A stretch of 64,000 nt of DNA from Alphaproteobacteria bacterium (GTDB lineage: Bacteria; Pseudomonadota; Alphaproteobacteria; RF32; CAG-239). A program made the position numbers and the translations under genes. The stretch is from NCBI GenBank assembly GCA_017501665.1, contig JAFVWM010000005.1, positions 62,001-126,000 of the forward strand. The letters are read 5' to 3'. Of this stretch, positions 10,001-18,057 are shown one piece after another; position 1 is the stretch's first letter; each line of letters begins with the position of its first letter. The notes beneath the pieces are model-generated. The model was not told where the DNA came from and did not search any database. It saw only the letters and a program-made list of their open reading frames with translations.

Positions 10001-10135
10001 AAGGACAAATTCTGTCGCTTTATCTCGGTTTTGAACCGATTTTTCAAAGGTTTTGTCTTCCTCCCAAAAGTTTAATACTTCTTTTTCCAGTGCGGCAAAG
10101 TCAGGTTTTGCCTTGACCTCTTGATAATGTTTCAT
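7049..10135 (-). CDS. ileS: Isoleucyl-tRNA synthetase, eukaryote-like (IleRS2) type
   Basis: This 1028-residue class I synthetase charges tRNA-Ile. The HIGH motif is H57-Y-G-H60 in the context GPPFANGTPHYGH, and the second signature is K600-L-S-K-R followed by LKNYPDP. Both contexts, and the length, match the eukaryote-like IleRS2 form rather than the usual bacterial IleRS1. A central editing domain (WTTTPWTLPSNL) and a C-terminal anticodon domain are present. By family knowledge IleRS2 enzymes are less sensitive to mupirocin; that is inference for this protein. It is monocistronic, with its own terminator downstream and a roughly 280-base AT-rich leader upstream in which I see no T-box. Confidence 0.96.
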   Translation of the reverse strand: MKHYQEVKAKPDFAALEKEVLNFWEEDKTFEKSVQNRDKATEFVLYDGPPFANGTPHYGHIMVSYVKDVIARFQTMNGKKVERRLGWDCHGLPAEMSAEKQLGVSGRKQIEEYGIEKFNNFCRSDVLKYSNLWVDTFKRIGRWVDFNHDYKTMDLSFMESVINNFKQLWEKGLVYEDYRVLPYSWAAETPLSNFEVNQGYQEKTDNAITVMFKLENGMKILVWTTTPWTLPSNLMLAVGKDIDYVVMEEDGQKYIIGRALLGRYKKQLEKAVEVGSMKGSDLVGMSYEPMFPYFKHLKEKGCFKVLSGEFVSTEDGTGVVHIAPGFGQDDFDVCRAVDEHFPVVCPVDEAGKFTAEVSDYEGKQVFETNEPIMQWLKEKGLLVKKEQYTHSYPFCWRTDTPLIYKAMSSWFVRVTDFRDEMVKNNQEINWVPDHIKDGRFGKWLEGARDWSISRNRFWGTPIPVWKSDNPAFPRVDVFGSVAEIKEKTGFEVNDLHKPYIDDVVYPNPDDPTGKTMMRRVSDVFDCWFESGSMPYAQVHYPFENKDWFESHFPADFIVEAMDQTRGWFYTLTVLSTALHNRPAFKNCVCTGLLMAEGGQKLSKRLKNYPDPNEILETIGSDSLRWFLVSSPVLKGGNLAVDKEGKEIAKASRSALIPLWNAFYFFTLYANAESYKAKEVYTSNEAIDNYILSKLKNLADVARNGIETYDVAVACNEIASFIEVLNNWYIRRTRDRFWEGDTQAFDVLYTVLINLCKIAAPLLPFVTEYIYKNLTKEESVHLTDYPVLSEVKFDKDLVEDMDFLQDLCSAGKFIREEKNLRNRLPLKSLTVVGRQLSDAYCDIIKDELNVKEVLFDNNLSAYAEKKIYLYTPLLGKALGKDMSAVMAAYKQGQWTLNDDGTLSIGGQSLKNDLFEVRLDMKDGVVGRAFADNKALVTLDTNVTPELKREGMARDFVRLVQTLRKDKDFNISDRIELSYSTSNSELALALDENKSYITEQVLAVKVNNSCINGTKDIIEGADICYDAKVA

Positions 10136-10357
10136 CGTCTTAAAACACCCTATAAAATATATTGATTATTTGATTGATTAAAAACTAAAATAAAAAAATA
10201 TGTGCAAATTAACCTAAATCCCCTAAGGGATAATTCGAAAAATTATTGATATGATATTTATTTTGCGCATACTAAAAACTTTCAAAAATTTTAACACTGA
10301 CAACGAATTTAATACAACTAATTATTTGAGTCAACACCTTAGTTTGAAAAAGATGTG

Positions 10358-10386
10358 TTGCACAAAGCTTAATAATGTGTTAATAT
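10358..10386 (+). promoter_or_regulatory. Candidate sigma-70 promoter of the small-protein cassette
   Basis: TTGCAC (-35) and TAATAT (-10) are separated by 17 bases and lie 31 bases before the ATG at 10418. They were recognised by eye only. The rest of the AT-rich gap from ileS (10136-10357) shows nothing else I can name. Confidence 0.45.
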
Positions 10387-10417
10387 TTGCACATAATGGA
10401 TAAATTGGAGATAAAAA

Positions 10418-10603
10418 ATGAATGAAGGAAAAGATGTAGCCGTTGGTATTTCGGCAGTTGTGCTCGGAAAAGCTCTTGAAGCGCACGGACTTACACCTCT
10501 GAGAAGATTCTTTGGAGGCGCATTACATGTTGCCGGATGTTTATATCTTGTAAAGAAGAGTATCGACTTTATTTTTAATAGAAACAAGGAAACATCTCGC
10601 TGA
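10418..10603 (+). CDS. Small protein with one hydrophobic segment, first gene of a two-gene cassette
   Basis: A 61-residue protein preceded by TTGGAGATAAAAA and overlapping the next start codon by one base (TGATG), so both genes are probably translated together. Residues about 32-48 (GGALHVAGCLYLV) are moderately hydrophobic and the rest is basic. I do not recognise the family. The partner at 10603 has a paralogue at 41336 which also has a small gene just upstream, but that small protein is not visibly similar to this one. Confidence 0.6.
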   Translation: MNEGKDVAVGISAVVLGKALEAHGLTPLRRFFGGALHVAGCLYLVKKSIDFIFNRNKETSR

Positions 10604-10914
10604 TGAAACATGCTAAAAATTATGAAGTAGTTACTACAAAAGAAGGCGTGCCGGTTTTTGTGATTGATAATGGTCGTTCCAAACCGGAAAATTCCGTTTT
10701 GCTTTATGATGGAGGTAGGCACGCAACATTATTTCGTAATGACCATGATGTACTTTTGTTGGATTATTTGCCGGACGAGGTAAGAGAATATATATCAAAA
10801 TCAACTTGGGCTGTGGTTTTGGAAAAAAACAAAGCCGGTGATGCTATTTTGAAAGACTATAAAGTTATGATTAAAAGAGTTAAGAAAAATCCCCTAACCG
10901 ACGGTTTGAAATAA
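10603..10914 (+). CDS. Small cytosolic protein, paralogue of the protein encoded at 41336-41689
   Basis: A 103-residue protein. Its core LLYDGGRHATLFRNDHD... LLLDYLP-EVREYISKS...VVLEK lines up by eye with the core of the 117-residue protein encoded at 41336-41689 (IVYDGYDHALFVRS... IILDYINPEARDKLRKA...IVVE). The shared pattern is Tyr-Asp-Gly, His-Ala, Leu-Asp-Tyr, Arg and a Val-Val-Glu strand. No export signal or membrane segment is visible. The family is unknown to me. Translation is coupled to the upstream 61-residue gene. Confidence 0.7.
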   Translation: MKHAKNYEVVTTKEGVPVFVIDNGRSKPENSVLLYDGGRHATLFRNDHDVLLLDYLPDEVREYISKSTWAVVLEKNKAGDAILKDYKVMIKRVKKNPLTDGLK

Positions 10915-11021
10915 ATATTGTCAAAAACAATTAGCCGGCATGGTAAATAAAAAATAAGAATCATCTCTATTTTTGTGACAGCAAAACAATCAACGTCATC
11001 CCTATTTTGTGGTAAATTATT

Positions 11022-11084
11022 GTCATTCCTCGAAGTGCGCTGTACGTCACTTCGTCAAGGAATCTGATCTTTGCGTCAGCGCTT
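11022..11084. repeat. Intergenic repeat module 1, copy A
   Basis: The block begins GTCATTCCT, carries the inverted AGGAAT, and ends CTTTGCGTCAGCGCT. The same block recurs at 45542-45605 with a diverged centre. It lies in the gene-free stretch 10915-11441, which also contains CGTCATCCCTATTTT at 10994 and module 2; no gene is visible there. Confidence 0.75.
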
Positions 11085-11186
11085 ATTACTCTTACGTTAC
11101 TTTTGCCTTATAATCAAAGACATATACTAAATTGTCATCGCTCGTTTTCTTTTAAGAAAACGTCAAGCGATCTTCTTTGTTTTTTT

Positions 11187-11246
11187 ACTAATTTGAAGAT
11201 GCCTAACCTCGCTCATTGCATTCGCTTAAGGTCTGACATTATTGTT
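11187..11246. repeat. Intergenic repeat module 2, copy A
   Basis: It starts ACTAATTTGAAGAT and runs to a TGACATTATTG end, with a CTAAC and a GCTTAAGG-like centre. The second copy is at 45396-45456. The two modules occur in the opposite order in the two clusters. Confidence 0.7.
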
Positions 11247-11393
11247 TTGTCGCACAAAAAAAATAGCTTTTGACAGTAACTGATTGTTCCTTATTAAGAA
11301 ATGTAAATCCCCTCTCTTGATTTTAAGGGAAGAAAAATAATTCGCGGTTTAAGATTTTATTTCTTTATAAAATGACAGTTTATATTTGAAAAA

Positions 11394-11423
11394 AAAACGG
11401 CGGGATTATAACCCACCGTTTTT
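11394..11423 (-). terminator. Rho-independent terminator of eno
   Basis: AAACGGCGGG / CCCACCGTTT hairpin (one mismatch) flanked by A and T runs, 19 bases after the eno stop. Confidence 0.82.
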
Positions 11424-11441
11424 GTTGCCTTAAAATAAATA

Positions 11442-12731
<1,290 letters not shown>

Positions 12732-12813
12732 CTATTAAATTATAAAAAAGTGTTGCCTATAAAATCTTTCATTTTTATAATATTGTCAATGATATTTTTG
12801 AAAGGGTGGACAG

Positions 12814-13269
12814 ATGTTCTCGGATAAATGGCATAATCGTTTTATGGAAATGGCCGAATTGGTTGCAACTTGGTCAAAAGATGCTTCAACCAAAGTCGGT
12901 GCCGTTGTTGTCGGTGAAAATAAAGAAATTCGTTCGACCGGTTATAACGGAATGGTCAGAGGTATCGATGATAACATTCCCGAAAGGTCTGAACGCCCCG
13001 TAAAATACGATTTTTTTGAACATGCCGAAAGAAATGCCGTTTATAATGCTTGTCTTATCGGTGCATCATTGAAGGGTTGTATTATCTATGTTACGGCAAT
13101 GCCTTGCCCCGATTGCGCCAGAGCAATTATACAATCCGGTATTAAAATGGTGATTACCAAAAAACTTCCGCCTATTGATGAAAATACCCCAAAAGGTACA
13201 TGGCGTGATAAGGTTGTTTATTCGGAACAAATGTTTAAGGAAGCCGGTGTGGAATGTCTTTTCTTATAA
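12814..13269 (+). CDS. dCMP deaminase-like (ComEB-type) cytidylate deaminase
   Basis: A 151-residue zinc-dependent deaminase. H70-A-E72-R (zinc ligand His and proton-shuttle Glu) and P-C98-P-D-C101 (zinc Cys pair) form the deaminase signature; STKVGAVVV and YNGMVRG are typical of the dCMP deaminase branch. Deamination of dCMP to dUMP would feed thymidylate synthesis. The substrate is inferred from subfamily features rather than shown. The longer frame from 12806 is a different reading frame and was not used. Confidence 0.85.
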   Translation: MFSDKWHNRFMEMAELVATWSKDASTKVGAVVVGENKEIRSTGYNGMVRGIDDNIPERSERPVKYDFFEHAERNAVYNACLIGASLKGCIIYVTAMPCPDCARAIIQSGIKMVITKKLPPIDENTPKGTWRDKVVYSEQMFKEAGVECLFL

Positions 13270-13385
13270 ATTTTATTTTTTTATAAAAAACTCTTTAAAT
13301 AACTCTATTTAATAATATATTTTCAGTAATCTGTACTTTTTTGAATATTCGGACTATAATTTCATTAACCTTAGAGGGATTAACA

Positions 13386-14000
13386 ATGAAGATTTTGATT
13401 ATAGACGACCATTCTTTGTATCGTGACGGACTGAGGTTTAATTTGGCATTGTTAATGCCCGATGCCCAAGTTTTTGATGCCGAAAATATGACACAGGCAT
13501 TGGAAAAACTAAAACAAAACAACGACATAAATTTAATATTGGCAAATTGGGATATGCCCGATATAAAATGGAAAGACGGCATAAAAACCATAAAAGAAAA
13601 TTCTAAAAATTCCCAAATCGGCGTTATTGCTTCATCAAGTGAAAATAATGATATCAAAAAAATATTGAATATGGGGCTTTGTTGCTTTTTGCCAAAAAAT
13701 ATTGATGCAAAGGTATTAAATTCGGCTTTGGGCTTAGTATTAAACGGAGGAACTTATTTTCCACCGACGTTGCTTAAACAACAATCAAACAATACTTCAT
13801 TGAACGGTAAACATTTGACCAATCGTCAAACGGAGGTATTGCAATATCTGGCGCAAGGCCTTTCAAATAAACAAATTGCATATCAAATGAATGTTTCGGA
13901 AGCGACCGTAAAATTACATATAAATGCGCTTTTGAGAGCAGTCGGAGCAACCAACAGGACACAGGCAGTTATAAAATCACAACAAATGGGTATTGTTTAA
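13386..14000 (+). CDS. LuxR/NarL-type response regulator with Asn at the phospho-site
   Basis: This 204-residue protein has a receiver domain (1-120) and a C-terminal LuxR helix-turn-helix (about 140-200: LTNRQTEVLQYLAQGLSNKQ, then SEATVKLHINALLRAVGATN). D7/D8 and the Ser and Lys switch residues (IASSSE; FLPKN) are kept, but the position that should be the phosphorylated Asp, in ILANWDMP, is Asn54 (codon AAT). It probably acts without classical phosphorylation, or as a ligand- or dimer-regulated pseudo-receiver; this is inference. The start ATG at 13386 has TTAGAGGGATTAACA before it. No histidine kinase gene lies beside it. Confidence 0.9.
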   Translation: MKILIIDDHSLYRDGLRFNLALLMPDAQVFDAENMTQALEKLKQNNDINLILANWDMPDIKWKDGIKTIKENSKNSQIGVIASSSENNDIKKILNMGLCCFLPKNIDAKVLNSALGLVLNGGTYFPPTLLKQQSNNTSLNGKHLTNRQTEVLQYLAQGLSNKQIAYQMNVSEATVKLHINALLRAVGATNRTQAVIKSQQMGIV

Positions 14001-14005
14001 CAGCT

Positions 14006-14893
14006 CTACCATAAGATTGAACATTTTTTATTGCTTGAAATCATTTTTACCTTTATGCCTAAAGGTAAAATAAAACTGTGGTCGATATGCCCGTATTCAA
14101 AATTGTAAATTATCGGAATTTTTAGGTCGGAAGTAAAATCTTTGATGCATTCATCAATACTTCCATCGCATTCAGAGGCAATTTTACAATCTTTAAATTG
14201 ACCGAAAATAATGCCTTTTAATTTACCAAAATCCTTTTGCTGTTTAAGTTGATTTAACAGCAAATCGATTTTATATGTCTTTTCTCCGACTTCTTCAATA
14301 AGCAAGATTTTATCTTTTAAGGAGGGAAAATATTTTGTTCCGCACAAATAACATAATACACTTAAATTGCCTCCGACAATTTTGCCTTCTGCCTCTCCTT
14401 TGATGCGACATTTACCGGATATTATTTCGTGATGCTCATCAAACAGTAATGATTTTAAATATCCTCCGGCCTTATCATCGGCATTATTTTGATTGGGCTT
14501 ATATGCAGGTAAATATCCGGTAAAAGCAGGTGTTCCCGATAATGAAATTAAAGCATTTTGAATACCGGTTGAATCACTTAAACCAATGATAGCTTTTTTA
14601 TTTACTTTTATTAAATCATAATCTAAATACGGCAAAATTCTGGTTGAACCTGCTCCGCCTCTGACACAGAACAGAGCCTTAATATCTTTATCAGCAAACA
14701 TTTTATTAATTGCTTGCGCCCTTATTTTATCACTTCCGGCCATATAGCGATATTCTTCGGTTATGTTTTTGGCTAATTTTACTTTTAGCCCCATTTGATT
14801 AAGATATTTAAGCGATGCATCAATATCTTTATTTTTTACAAAAGATGAGGGTGCTATAAATCCAACTGTATCGCCCTTCTTTAACAAGCTCAT
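14006..14893 (-). CDS. ldcA: Murein tetrapeptide L,D-carboxypeptidase (LdcA/MccF family, S66)
   Basis: A 295-residue cytosolic serine peptidase that removes the terminal D-Ala from recycled tetrapeptide. The catalytic triad is readable as S106 (IIGLSDST), E200 (LLIEEVGE) and H269 (FEYGHIDHS), with the RGGAGSTRILPYLD motif at 78-91. Its start overlaps the stop of the upstream Mur ligase by four bases (ATGA). The pairing with an Mpl/MurC-type ligase fits peptidoglycan recycling, since LdcA makes the tripeptide Mpl reuses. MccF-type microcin-cleaving activity is an alternative in this family but less likely here. Confidence 0.9.
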   Translation of the reverse strand: MSLLKKGDTVGFIAPSSFVKNKDIDASLKYLNQMGLKVKLAKNITEEYRYMAGSDKIRAQAINKMFADKDIKALFCVRGGAGSTRILPYLDYDLIKVNKKAIIGLSDSTGIQNALISLSGTPAFTGYLPAYKPNQNNADDKAGGYLKSLLFDEHHEIISGKCRIKGEAEGKIVGGNLSVLCYLCGTKYFPSLKDKILLIEEVGEKTYKIDLLLNQLKQQKDFGKLKGIIFGQFKDCKIASECDGSIDECIKDFTSDLKIPIIYNFEYGHIDHSFILPLGIKVKMISSNKKCSILW

Positions 14894-16257
14894 TTCAAAT
14901 TCTCCAAAAGTGAGTATCCCATATCGGTTATCGAATTGTCACGCGCTCCCATTAACACAATTCTATCGCCTGCTTCGGCTAACTTTAGCAATTCTTGATA
15001 CAGTTCATCTCTGGTTTCAAAAAAGATGGCATTTTTACCGAATGATTTAGCTTGATTAACTAAATCGCTTGATGAAATATCCCTGACAACCGAACCTCCG
15101 CTGAAATATATTTCGGGTATAAGTAATACATCATCATCAGACATTTTTTGAATAAATGAGGTTATTATTTCTTTTCCCATAAGACGCATCGGCGCAAAAC
15201 CATGAGGTTGAAACATTATCAGTAATCGTCCGTCATAACTTTTCAAAGCACTCATTGAAGCTAAAACCTTATCAGGGTTGTGAGCAAAATCATCAATTAC
15301 GGTAATATTTGATTTTTGTCCCAAAACTTCCAAGCGTCGTTTTGCACCTAAAAATGATTGCAAGGCCATACAAGATTCATCAGGCGAAATACCAAGTAAT
15401 GAACAAGTTGCAACGGCACACATGGCATTAGCCACGTTAAAGGCTCCGATTAGACAGAGTTTGTATTTTTTGCCTCTAAATTCATATTGCGTGCCATCAG
15501 CTAAGGGAATAATATCAGAGGCATAAAAATCGGCTGTTTCATCTTGTATCGAAAAACTTAAAGCGTTTAGCTTTAATTCTTCCAAAACTTGACTGTTAGT
15601 GCAATCTTTGTTGAAAACAACACCTTTTTCAGCTCGTTTGGCAAAATCACCAAACAAGACTTTTAACTCGTCTATCGGTTTATGGTCTAAGGTAATATTA
15701 TTTATTACCGAAATATAGGGATTATACTTTTCAATAGAACCGTCGCTTTCATCTGCTTCGATTACACAGTACTCGCCATCGTTTAGGATAACATTAGGGA
15801 TTCCTTTTTGATTTTCATAATTTTTTAATATCGCGCCATTGATAACCAACGGCTTTTTTTCTAATTTATCCAAAATATAACCGACCATTGCGGTTACCGT
15901 AGATTTGCCCGATGTACCGCCGATAGCGATATTGTATTTATATTGTGAAAAAATCTCGGCTAATAAATCAGAACGTTTTTTTATCGGAATATTTAATTCT
16001 TTAGCACGCTTAACATCGGGAATAGTATCTTCAACAGCCGTTGATGCATATAAAGTTTCGATATCATTTTCAAACATTGAGCCGTCCTGCGGATATATTT
16101 TTATTCCGACAGATGTCAGGGCTTTTTTATTTTTTTCATCTTTTCCCTGATCAAAGCTACGATCAGAACCATATACTTCAACCCCTTTAAAACTCAAAAC
16201 TTGTGCTAAGGCTGACATACCTGAACCGGAAACAGCACAAAATCCAACTTTTTTCAT
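14890..16257 (-). CDS. Mur ligase, Mpl/MurC type (UDP-MurNAc:peptide or L-Ala ligase)
   Basis: A 455-residue ATP-dependent amide ligase. An N-terminal Rossmann domain begins VGFCAVSGSGMSALA. The P-loop is GGTSGKSTVT (113-122), with Ser where MurC usually has Thr. The central domain has VIEADESDGS and NNITLDHKP, and a C-terminal domain includes VIDDFAHNPDKV. MurC joins L-Ala to UDP-MurNAc; Mpl joins recycled tripeptide. The GTSGKST P-loop and the four-base overlap with ldcA favour Mpl, but MurC cannot be excluded without a tree. A symbol is withheld for that reason. Confidence 0.85.
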   Translation of the reverse strand: MKKVGFCAVSGSGMSALAQVLSFKGVEVYGSDRSFDQGKDEKNKKALTSVGIKIYPQDGSMFENDIETLYASTAVEDTIPDVKRAKELNIPIKKRSDLLAEIFSQYKYNIAIGGTSGKSTVTAMVGYILDKLEKKPLVINGAILKNYENQKGIPNVILNDGEYCVIEADESDGSIEKYNPYISVINNITLDHKPIDELKVLFGDFAKRAEKGVVFNKDCTNSQVLEELKLNALSFSIQDETADFYASDIIPLADGTQYEFRGKKYKLCLIGAFNVANAMCAVATCSLLGISPDESCMALQSFLGAKRRLEVLGQKSNITVIDDFAHNPDKVLASMSALKSYDGRLLIMFQPHGFAPMRLMGKEIITSFIQKMSDDDVLLIPEIYFSGGSVVRDISSSDLVNQAKSFGKNAIFFETRDELYQELLKLAEAGDRIVLMGARDNSITDMGYSLLENLK

Positions 16258-16283
16258 AAACTATCGTCCTTCAAAATAAAAAA

Positions 16284-16318
16284 TTAGCCTGTAAATATTG
16301 TTATATCTTACAGGCTAA
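16284..16318 (-). terminator. Rho-independent terminator of the Bat operon
   Basis: An 11-bp inverted repeat, TTAGCCTGTAA / TTACAGGCTAA, followed on the minus strand by a T-rich run, between batD and the Mur ligase. Confidence 0.82.
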
Positions 16319-16337
16319 TGGTTAATTTTTTGTTTGT

Positions 16338-18050
16338 TTATTTATAAAGTTCCGGCAAAGGAGCTTTTTGCTTTTTTTTGTGTTTCTTTATTGATTTGCA
16401 CATATTGCAAAAAACCTCTAAAAATTCTTTTTCATCCCAATCTTTTTCAGTATTGGCATACAAAGTTTCTCGTATTTTATCCAACTCACGATTAAAGACC
16501 TGAGAATCAAAAATATCGGCAACATCTTGAAGATTTGCAATATTTTTGTCAGGAAAATGTTTTTGCCCCCAAATTATCAACTCATCACGCAAAAGCTTCA
16601 GGTTTTTGGCTTTGGCTGCTTCAATAATTGTTTTTTTATTGTTAGGTTGAAGAGCTACTTTGGTAAGTAATTTGCTTAAAACCAAAGCAACCAAAATACC
16701 CCCGAAGAAAGCAATGATAAGAAGATATATAATCTTGCCGTTATCGACTTTAGTTTCAACATCAACACCTTTTTTATCCTGTGTTTGCGGTTGTTGAACA
16801 ATTTCTTCAACTCTTTGTTTTTCATCTTGAGGTGTGGACATTGTGCCTTCAACATTGATTTTGTACTCCGGAATTGAGGCTACCTCAAATGAATTGGTTG
16901 TGGTGTTAAACCATTGTACTTCAATTTCAGGTAACACAATGTCTCCGGTTTTTGACGGAATATAAACATTTGAAATTTTTGATATGGATATAATGTCATT
17001 ATCCTTAACACTCATTTCACTAATCGGTTTTTCGGGATATTGTTTTACACCATCAACCGAAGCAAACTCTATTTCCGGTAAATTTGTATCTAAAACACCT
17101 ACTGCCTTCAGATAAACTGTTCGGCTGACCGGTTCTCCGACCTTAAATTGCGGTTTTTGTTCATTAAATTCGGCTGACAATTTTACATCTTTTGCCGGCA
17201 ACCACCATGTTGCACCCGAAACAGCGGGTTTTACATTTACCTTTATCGGTTTGGTATTTAGTACAACAGGATTTTTGTTGGCAAATACCGTATTCATGCC
17301 AAATCCGGCAAAAAACTCATCTTCCTCAAAAAAACGAGCAAAGGGATCTGTTCTGGTACTTTTAGTCAAATAATATCCGCTAAATTGTGCCGGCGGAATT
17401 ATCAGTTCACCGGATTTTAAGGGAAAAAAGGCATAATCAAAGGTTATCTCTCTAAGGTTTCTGCCATTAATAATCTTGGTTTCTATTTTCGGTTCTCCGA
17501 TGTTTTTTATTATCCAATCATCTTCCGAGGCAGAAAAATATGGCGGATTTCCTTGAAGCCCTCCGACATCATATATCTTTACACGATAATTTATTTGCTC
17601 TTGTACATAAGGATTATTATTATTTATATCTCCGGTAATTTTGAATTTAGGCGAATTAACATCTTCTGCTTTTACCAATGGTTCTTCGCCTGAAGGTTTT
17701 ACGGTTATGGTTATGGGTTTGGTTTTATACCCCGCCAATTCAATTTCCGAAATATTGATTTCTCCCGTTTTCTTAGGGATCATTACCAAATTCCATTGTC
17801 TGGATTTGGATACTTGAGAATTTATGATATTGGTGCGATAGCCGTTAGAAACAGATAACACCATAAAATCTTGATTTAATGCGCTTAAATCAGGTGATGA
17901 TGATGTGTCCACATCTTTTAACTCCAGCGTTAAAACAAACGTTTCACCTTCGGGAACGACATTACGATTTACGGTTGCATCAAAACTTTGAGCTCCGGCA
18001 GTATTACAAATCATCAGTAACAATAAAATACTTAAAACTGTTTTTTTCAT
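16338..18050 (-). CDS. batD: BatD family protein
   Basis: A 570-residue membrane-anchored protein. A Sec signal ends near CNTAGAQS. Repeated beta-rich oxygen-tolerance (BatD) domains fill the periplasmic part (about 25-420), and a single membrane helix at about 442-465 is followed by a cytosolic tail with a DUF4381-like or Lys-rich end. The start lies 7 bases after the batB/C stop with AGGTGA in between. It is the last gene of the operon DUF4381, batA, batB/C, batD. Bat proteins have been linked to aerotolerance and envelope stress, but the molecular function is unknown. Confidence 0.88.
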   Translation of the reverse strand: MKKTVLSILLLLMICNTAGAQSFDATVNRNVVPEGETFVLTLELKDVDTSSSPDLSALNQDFMVLSVSNGYRTNIINSQVSKSRQWNLVMIPKKTGEINISEIELAGYKTKPITITVKPSGEEPLVKAEDVNSPKFKITGDINNNNPYVQEQINYRVKIYDVGGLQGNPPYFSASEDDWIIKNIGEPKIETKIINGRNLREITFDYAFFPLKSGELIIPPAQFSGYYLTKSTRTDPFARFFEEDEFFAGFGMNTVFANKNPVVLNTKPIKVNVKPAVSGATWWLPAKDVKLSAEFNEQKPQFKVGEPVSRTVYLKAVGVLDTNLPEIEFASVDGVKQYPEKPISEMSVKDNDIISISKISNVYIPSKTGDIVLPEIEVQWFNTTTNSFEVASIPEYKINVEGTMSTPQDEKQRVEEIVQQPQTQDKKGVDVETKVDNGKIIYLLIIAFFGGILVALVLSKLLTKVALQPNNKKTIIEAAKAKNLKLLRDELIIWGQKHFPDKNIANLQDVADIFDSQVFNRELDKIRETLYANTEKDWDEKEFLEVFCNMCKSIKKHKKKQKAPLPELYK

Positions 18051-18057
18051 TTTTCAC

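Noticed and set aside
10136..10357. T-box or other riboswitch in the ileS leader
   Set aside because: No T-box sequence or stable terminator/antiterminator pair could be found on the minus strand.
10369..10722. A 117-codon minus-strand frame over the small-protein cassette
   Set aside because: The plus-strand pair has ribosome sites, overlapping stop/start and a paralogue; the minus frame has none of these.
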